Made by a program: the position numbers and the translations under genes. Below are positions 59,734-64,000 of a stretch of DNA of 64,000 bases, piece by piece (the first letter of the stretch is position 1; every line of letters begins with the position of its first letter). The notes under the pieces are model-generated. The model was given only the letters and a program-made list of their open reading frames with translations. It had not been told where the DNA came from and searched no databases. Source of the DNA: JABDMH01 sp965223165 (GTDB lineage Bacteria > Bacteroidota > Bacteroidia > Chitinophagales > Saprospiraceae); the NCBI GenBank assembly GCA_965223165.1, contig CBDCVQ010000014.1:186001-250000 (forward strand), read 5' to 3'.

Positions 59734-60798
59734 ATGAATACACAGATGGAAATGTCTCTGCGGTCCAAGGTGGTGACCTTTGGCGAAATCATGTTGCGAC
59801 TTACCCCGCCGGGGCACCGAAGATTTTCACAGGCCGACCGCTTTGAGGTGATTTATGGTGGCGGTGAGAGCAACGTTGCGGTCTCGCTCGCCAACTATGA
59901 TATTCCGGTAGATTTTGTCACCCGTCTTCCCGACAACGATATTGGCGACTGCGCCCTAATGGAATTGAGAAAAAGGGGTGTCGGCACCTCACAGATACTT
60001 CGGGGAGGAGACAGATTGGGGATCTATTTTCTCGAGATAGGCGCCGTATCTCGGGGCAGCAAAGTCATCTACGATCGCGCTCATTCAGCCATCGCCGAAA
60101 TACAGCCGGGCATGATCGACTGGGATGAAGTCCTGGACGGCGCGGGCTGGTTTCATTGGACGGGCATCACACCTGCCATCTCCGAGGGCGCAGCCGCTGC
60201 CACCCTGGAAGCCCTGGAGGCCGCTAGTCGCAAGGGGCTGACCATCTCCACGGATCTCAACTATCGCAAGAAATTGTGGAAGTACGGCAAGACATCATCG
60301 GAAGTGATGCCCGAGCTGGTGCAACATTGTGACGTGATTCTTGGCAATGAAGAGGACGCCCATAAGCACTTTGGCATTCACCCGGAGGGCGTAGATGTCA
60401 CCCAGGGCGAGTCCGTAGATGCGACGGCTTATCTGTCCGTCTGTCAGCAGCTGATGCAACGATTTCCTAAGTGTCGCAAGGCGATCGTCACCCTGCGTGG
60501 CTCGCTAAGTGCTTCACACAATAGTTGGTCGGGTGTGCTGTATGACGGTACCCAGTTGTATCACGCTCCCACCTATCAGATCACCCATATCGTAGACCGC
60601 GTGGGAGGAGGTGACAGCTTCATGGGTGGTTTGATTTATGGTCTGATGACCTACGCGGATGATCTGCAAAAAGCCCTGAATTTTGCCGTAGCCGCCTCTG
60701 CACTAAAGCACACGATCTACGGAGATGCCAACTTGTCTACCGTGGAAGAAGTGGAGAAATTAATGGGCGGAGATGCGAGTGGACGCGTGAGTCGATAG
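59734..60798 (+). CDS. kdgK: 2-keto-3-deoxygluconate kinase (PfkB family)
   Basis: A 354-residue PfkB-type sugar kinase. The N-terminal substrate part is VVTFGEIMLRLTPPGHRRF and YGGGESNVAVSLANY. The second PfkB signature DRVGGGDSFMGGLIYGL (~288) holds the catalytic Asp and anion hole. It phosphorylates 2-keto-3-deoxygluconate to KDPG, the product that the next gene's aldolase cleaves. The ATG at 59749 would also serve as a start. It is 14 bases after uxaC and 37 before eda. Confidence 0.93.
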   Translation: MNTQMEMSLRSKVVTFGEIMLRLTPPGHRRFSQADRFEVIYGGGESNVAVSLANYDIPVDFVTRLPDNDIGDCALMELRKRGVGTSQILRGGDRLGIYFLEIGAVSRGSKVIYDRAHSAIAEIQPGMIDWDEVLDGAGWFHWTGITPAISEGAAAATLEALEAASRKGLTISTDLNYRKKLWKYGKTSSEVMPELVQHCDVILGNEEDAHKHFGIHPEGVDVTQGESVDATAYLSVCQQLMQRFPKCRKAIVTLRGSLSASHNSWSGVLYDGTQLYHAPTYQITHIVDRVGGGDSFMGGLIYGLMTYADDLQKALNFAVAASALKHTIYGDANLSTVEEVEKLMGGDASGRVSR

Positions 60799-60835
60799 GA
60801 CAGAATAATTTTTCAAAAGAAAATCTGGATCAAGC

Positions 60836-61504
60836 ATGGCAAAATATGCACGACTGGAGGTAGCTCAGAGCATGATGACCATCGGGGTCATACCCTTATT
60901 TTATCACCCGGACATAAATACCGGAAAAAGCATTTTAAGGGCCTGTCATCAGGGTGGTGCCAGTGTGGTGGAATTCACTAATCGAGGGGATTTTGCGCAT
61001 GAGGTATTTGGGCAACTCAATAGGTTTGCACTGGATGAATTACCCGGCCTGATGTTGGGCGTGGGATCTGTGCCAGACGCTGCCACGGCAAGCCTCTTCA
61101 TCCAATTAGGCGCTAATTTTATCGTGACGCCCTCTCTGCGCGAGGACGTGGCGGTGGTTTGCAACCGTCGAAAGATTTTGTGGTCGCCGGGCTGCGCCAC
61201 GCTGACCGAGATCGGGAAAGCGGAGGAATTGGGTTGTGAAATTGTGAAATTATTTCCCGGGGGCACCTACGGTCCGGGATTTGTCAAGGCGATCCGAGGG
61301 CCACAGCCCTGGACCCAGATTATGCCAACGGGAGGCGTCTCTCCCGAAGAGGACAATCTGAGAGGATGGTTTGATGCTGGGGTGGCTTGCGTAGGGATGG
61401 GCTCAAAACTCGTCAGCAAAGATATCATTGCACGGGGGGCTTACGCAGAGCTAACGGAAAAAGTAAAAACCACTATTGCCCTGGTGGCCGAAATTAGAAA
61501 ATAG
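60836..61504 (+). CDS. eda: KDPG / 4-hydroxy-2-oxoglutarate aldolase
   Basis: A 222-residue class I aldolase that splits KDPG to pyruvate and glyceraldehyde-3-phosphate. The Schiff-base Lys is in IVKLFPGG (~residue 142), the catalytic Glu in VVEFTNRG (~45), and the phosphate site is MPTGGVSPEEDN with VGMGSKL. It completes the kdgK-eda pair, so hexuronate carbon enters lower glycolysis. A 99-base gap separates it from the TRAP binding-protein gene. Confidence 0.95.
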   Translation: MAKYARLEVAQSMMTIGVIPLFYHPDINTGKSILRACHQGGASVVEFTNRGDFAHEVFGQLNRFALDELPGLMLGVGSVPDAATASLFIQLGANFIVTPSLREDVAVVCNRRKILWSPGCATLTEIGKAEELGCEIVKLFPGGTYGPGFVKAIRGPQPWTQIMPTGGVSPEEDNLRGWFDAGVACVGMGSKLVSKDIIARGAYAELTEKVKTTIALVAEIRK

Positions 61505-61603
61505 CCAGACCGAGGAGGTATATGACATAATTAAATCACAAATAAAGTTGAAGAGAAACTGAATGTCCCTGACAACTTCTCCTTAATAAATGCAAGAAAT
61601 ATA

Positions 61604-62587
61604 ATGGTACGAATTTTATCCGCGCTCATCGCCATAGGCTCAGCCATCTTCCTGTCGTCCGGCTGTGCATCAACCTCCAGTACGACCATCATTAAACTTG
61701 CCCATGGGCTGGATATCACCCATCCTGTGCACAAAGGCATGGCATTTATGGCCGAGGAGTTGGCGCGAATTTCAGAGGGCCACATGAAGGTCGAAATTTA
61801 TCCCAGCGGCCAATTGGGATCGGAGCGACAACTGTTGGAATTATTGCAAATCGGCAGCGTGGACATCACCAAGGTCTCTGCATCTGCGGTCGAAAACTTC
61901 ATCCCTAATATGCGGGTACTGGGTCTGCCCTATCTCTTTAGAGACACAGAGCATCAATGGAACGTATTTAATGGAGAAATCGGAAAGGAGCTATTGGCAG
62001 ATGGCGAAAAATACTGGCTGCGGGGACTATGTTTCTACGATGCGGGTAGTCGCAGTTTCTACACCAAAGATCGGCCCGTGCACTCCCCGGATGATCTCAG
62101 TGGCCTGAAAATAAGGGTAATGAATAGCCAGACCGCCATCCAAATGGTGAAGGCCATGGGCGGTGCGCCCACGCCTATCTCCTGGGGAGAGCTCTATACG
62201 GCCTTGCAACAAGGAGTCGTAGACGGAGCCGAAAACAATGCGCCTAGTTTTTATACCTCCCACCACTATGAGGTCTGCAAGTACTATTCCATAGATGAGC
62301 ATACCTCCGTACCGGATGTGCTCTTCATTGGCACCAACTCCTGGAATAAATTATCTGCCCAGGAACAAGAGTGGCTCCAGGCTGCGGTGGACGCATCTGT
62401 GCCCGAGCAACGTCGCCTGTGGAAAGAGGCAGATGAGGAGGCGTTGGCGGAAGTACAAAAGGCCGGGGTCGAAGTGATCTATCCAGATAAGTCTCCCTTC
62501 GCCGACAAGGTGGCGGACATATTCGAGAGCTACCGGGACGAGCCCGCTATATACCAATTGATCCAACGTATACAAGCTGTACAATGA
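61604..62587 (+). CDS. dctP: TRAP transporter substrate-binding protein, DctP family
   Basis: A 327-residue extracytoplasmic binding lipoprotein (SAIFLSSGC, Cys at 21). Family landmarks are LAHGLDITHPVHKGMAFMAEEL, YPSGQLGSERQLLELLQIG, the carboxylate-binding Arg in LSGLKIRVMNS and GGAPTPISWGELYTALQQG followed by VVDGAENN. It delivers an acid ligand to the DctQM permease. Its neighbours (uxaC, kdgK, eda) point to glucuronate or galacturonate. The stop overlaps the dctQ start (ATGA). Being anchored instead of freely periplasmic is unusual for classical TRAP systems but seen in Bacteroidota. Confidence 0.95.
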   Translation: MVRILSALIAIGSAIFLSSGCASTSSTTIIKLAHGLDITHPVHKGMAFMAEELARISEGHMKVEIYPSGQLGSERQLLELLQIGSVDITKVSASAVENFIPNMRVLGLPYLFRDTEHQWNVFNGEIGKELLADGEKYWLRGLCFYDAGSRSFYTKDRPVHSPDDLSGLKIRVMNSQTAIQMVKAMGGAPTPISWGELYTALQQGVVDGAENNAPSFYTSHHYEVCKYYSIDEHTSVPDVLFIGTNSWNKLSAQEQEWLQAAVDASVPEQRRLWKEADEEALAEVQKAGVEVIYPDKSPFADKVADIFESYRDEPAIYQLIQRIQAVQ

Positions 62588-63051
62588 GAAAATCTATCGA
62601 CCATATTTTAGAGACGACCCTGGTTATCCTGATGGGGGTCATGACCCTGGATGTGCTCTGGGGAGTTTTTACACGCTATGTCATGGGAGCGCAGGCCTCC
62701 TGGTCTGAGGAACTGGCCAGATTTCTACTCATCTGGATCGGTATTCTCGGTGCGGCATATGCGGCGGGTAAGAAAATGCATTTGGCCATTGACCTCTATC
62801 CCACATCCCTACCTGTACACAAACAGAAGCGCCTCTATATTTTTATCCATTCGCTGGTGATTTTATTCTGCCTTAGTGTGCTCATTGTGGGTGGTATCCG
62901 ACTGGTATATGTTACCTCCACCTTGGGTCAGGTATCGGCGGCGCTGGGACTGCCCCTCGCGGTGGTCTACACCATCGTGCCGATCAGCGGCCTGCTGGTC
63001 ATATACTACAAGGCCCTGGATATTATTTCACTGCAAAAATCTCAAGGCTGA
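62584..63051 (+). CDS. dctQ: TRAP transporter small permease, DctQ family
   Basis: A 155-residue inner-membrane protein with four predicted helices (~14-34, 48-66, 85-105, 122-145). The DctQ signature is WSEELARFLLIWIGILGAAYA followed by KKMHLAIDL. It supports the large permease and contacts the binding protein. It overlaps dctP by four bases upstream and dctM by one base downstream (TGATG), so the three are translated together. Confidence 0.95.
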   Translation: MRKSIDHILETTLVILMGVMTLDVLWGVFTRYVMGAQASWSEELARFLLIWIGILGAAYAAGKKMHLAIDLYPTSLPVHKQKRLYIFIHSLVILFCLSVLIVGGIRLVYVTSTLGQVSAALGLPLAVVYTIVPISGLLVIYYKALDIISLQKSQG

Positions 63052-64000
63052 TGGAAGTATTGATATTGGTCTTGAGTTTTGTCGTATTGATTGGCATTGG
63101 TGTTCCGATCGCCTGGAGCATTGGTATTTCGGGATTAGTCACGATGTTGGTCAGCATACCTGCGATGCCCGCATTGACGACGGTTGCCCAGCGCATGGCG
63201 ACCGGGCTGGATAGTTTTGCTTTGCTGGCCATTCCGTTCTTCATACTCGCAGGGCAAATCATGAATCGTGGGGGCATTGCCAAGCGGTTGATCGATTTTG
63301 CCAAGACGATCGTGGGGTCGCTACCCGGAGGGCTGGCGCACGTGAATATTATTGCCGCTATGCTCTTTGGCGCCATTTCCGGGTCCGCTGTAGCTGCGGC
63401 GTCGGCCATCGGCGGATTCATGGGATCAAGAATGGAAAAAGAGGGATACCAAAAAGAATTTGCCGCAGCGGTGAATATTACCTCAGCCACGACCGGCATG
63501 GTGATCCCCCCCAGCAATATCCTGATTGTCTACTCACTAGCCAGTGGTGGGGCCTCTATTGCCGCCCTATTTCTGGCGGGGTACCTACCCGGGATTTTGA
63601 CGGGATTATTTCTCATGACCGTGGCAGCGATCTGGGCCAAGCGAAAAAACTACCCGACAGGAGAGCGGAGCAAATTGAGTGCCGTCTACCGCACTTTTAT
63701 TCGGGCATTCCCCAGTTTGTTATTGCTGGTAGTTGTCATTGGAGGGATTGTCGCGGGAATTTTTACCGCCACGGAGGCCTCTGCAGTGGCTGTGCTTTAT
63801 TGTCTCGTGCTTGCCTTTTACTATAAGGAGATCACTGGCAAAGATGTGCCAGCTATCCTCCTTTCATCGGTCGGCACCACGGCGATTGTGATGCTGCTGA
63901 TTGCCACATCTATTAGCATGTCTTGGGTGATGAGCTATGAAAACATTCCGCAGGACATCAGCAATTTGTTGCTAGGCATTAGCAATAACAAAGTCATCAT
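63051..64000 (+). CDS. dctM: TRAP transporter large permease, DctM family (partial, cut by window end)
   Basis: The first ~316 residues of a ~430-residue sodium-coupled permease; the frame is open to the right edge. Family signatures are visible: MATGLDSFALLAIPFFILAGQIMNRGG, GGLAHVNIIAAMLFGAISGSAVA, the SATTGMVIPPSNILIVYSLAS substrate/sodium site and IVAGIFTATEASAVAVLYCLV. It moves the DctP-delivered acid into the cell using the sodium gradient. The remaining C-terminal helices lie outside the window. Confidence 0.95.
   Translation, partial: MEVLILVLSFVVLIGIGVPIAWSIGISGLVTMLVSIPAMPALTTVAQRMATGLDSFALLAIPFFILAGQIMNRGGIAKRLIDFAKTIVGSLPGGLAHVNIIAAMLFGAISGSAVAAASAIGGFMGSRMEKEGYQKEFAAAVNITSATTGMVIPPSNILIVYSLASGGASIAALFLAGYLPGILTGLFLMTVAAIWAKRKNYPTGERSKLSAVYRTFIRAFPSLLLLVVVIGGIVAGIFTATEASAVAVLYCLVLAFYYKEITGKDVPAILLSSVGTTAIVMLLIATSISMSWVMSYENIPQDISNLLLGISNNKVI

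Overview
The window looks like a chromosome segment of a marine-type Bacteroidota, most likely from the Saprospirales (Saprospiraceae or Lewinella-like); that placement is inference. The signs are type IX secretion sorting domains (gliding-motility type and a type A tail), a SusC/SusD pair, TonB receptors with CarboxypepD_reg-like N-termini, TAnnTTTG-type -7 promoter boxes and weak Shine-Dalgarno signals.

Layout. 1-3240: start of a giant secreted Ig-repeat adhesin (minus strand, runs off the left edge). 3.5-7.8 kb: a small outer-membrane barrel protein, a TonB receptor preceded by a clear TPP riboswitch (so probably a thiamin-compound importer), and a NadR-like ATPase. 7.9-12.1 kb: a rightward run of a hypothetical protein, era, der, rfbC and rfbD. 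12.1-19.3 kb: two paralogous ~900-residue surface proteins with gliding-motility C-terminal domains, separated by ribE and an 850-bp array of palindromic repeats. 19.3-33.1 kb (minus strand): the classic information-processing block, read in transcription order as tRNA-Thr, tRNA-Tyr, tRNA-Gly, tRNA-Thr, tuf, tRNA-Trp, secE, nusG, rplK, rplA, rplJ, rplL, rpoB, rpoC, preceded by xerC-like and hpf. 34.7-39.8 kb: a VCBS/FG-GAP lipoprotein and a divergent arylsulfotransferase-like protein. 39.8-40.9 kb: an intergenic stretch holding a second copy of a ~200-bp inverted-repeat element and an ORF-less group II intron sitting directly behind an intrinsic terminator. 40.9-46.9 kb: a SusC/SusD/lipoprotein operon. 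47.3-57.8 kb: a duplicated-domain secreted protein, an HtrA-like protease, a nine-unit 56-bp hairpin tandem array, two M28 peptidases, a PQQ-type sugar dehydrogenase, an FAD amine-oxidase-like enzyme and an atypical amidohydrolase. 57.8-64 kb: a DinB/YfiT protein and a hexuronate pathway (uxaC, kdgK, eda) with a TRAP transporter (dctP, dctQ, partial dctM) that probably imports the hexuronate.

The most unusual content is not protein-coding. It comprises two unlinked arrays built on the same GGCGAAT/ATTCGCC hairpin but with different fixed periods (28 and 56 bp), the terminator-associated intron RNA without a maturase, a two-copy inverted-repeat element of which one copy lies between a riboswitch and its gene, a duplicated tRNA-Gly 3' end next to a double-palindrome element, and a perfect 14-bp hairpin between rplL and rpoB. 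No CRISPR array, rRNA or prophage was seen.
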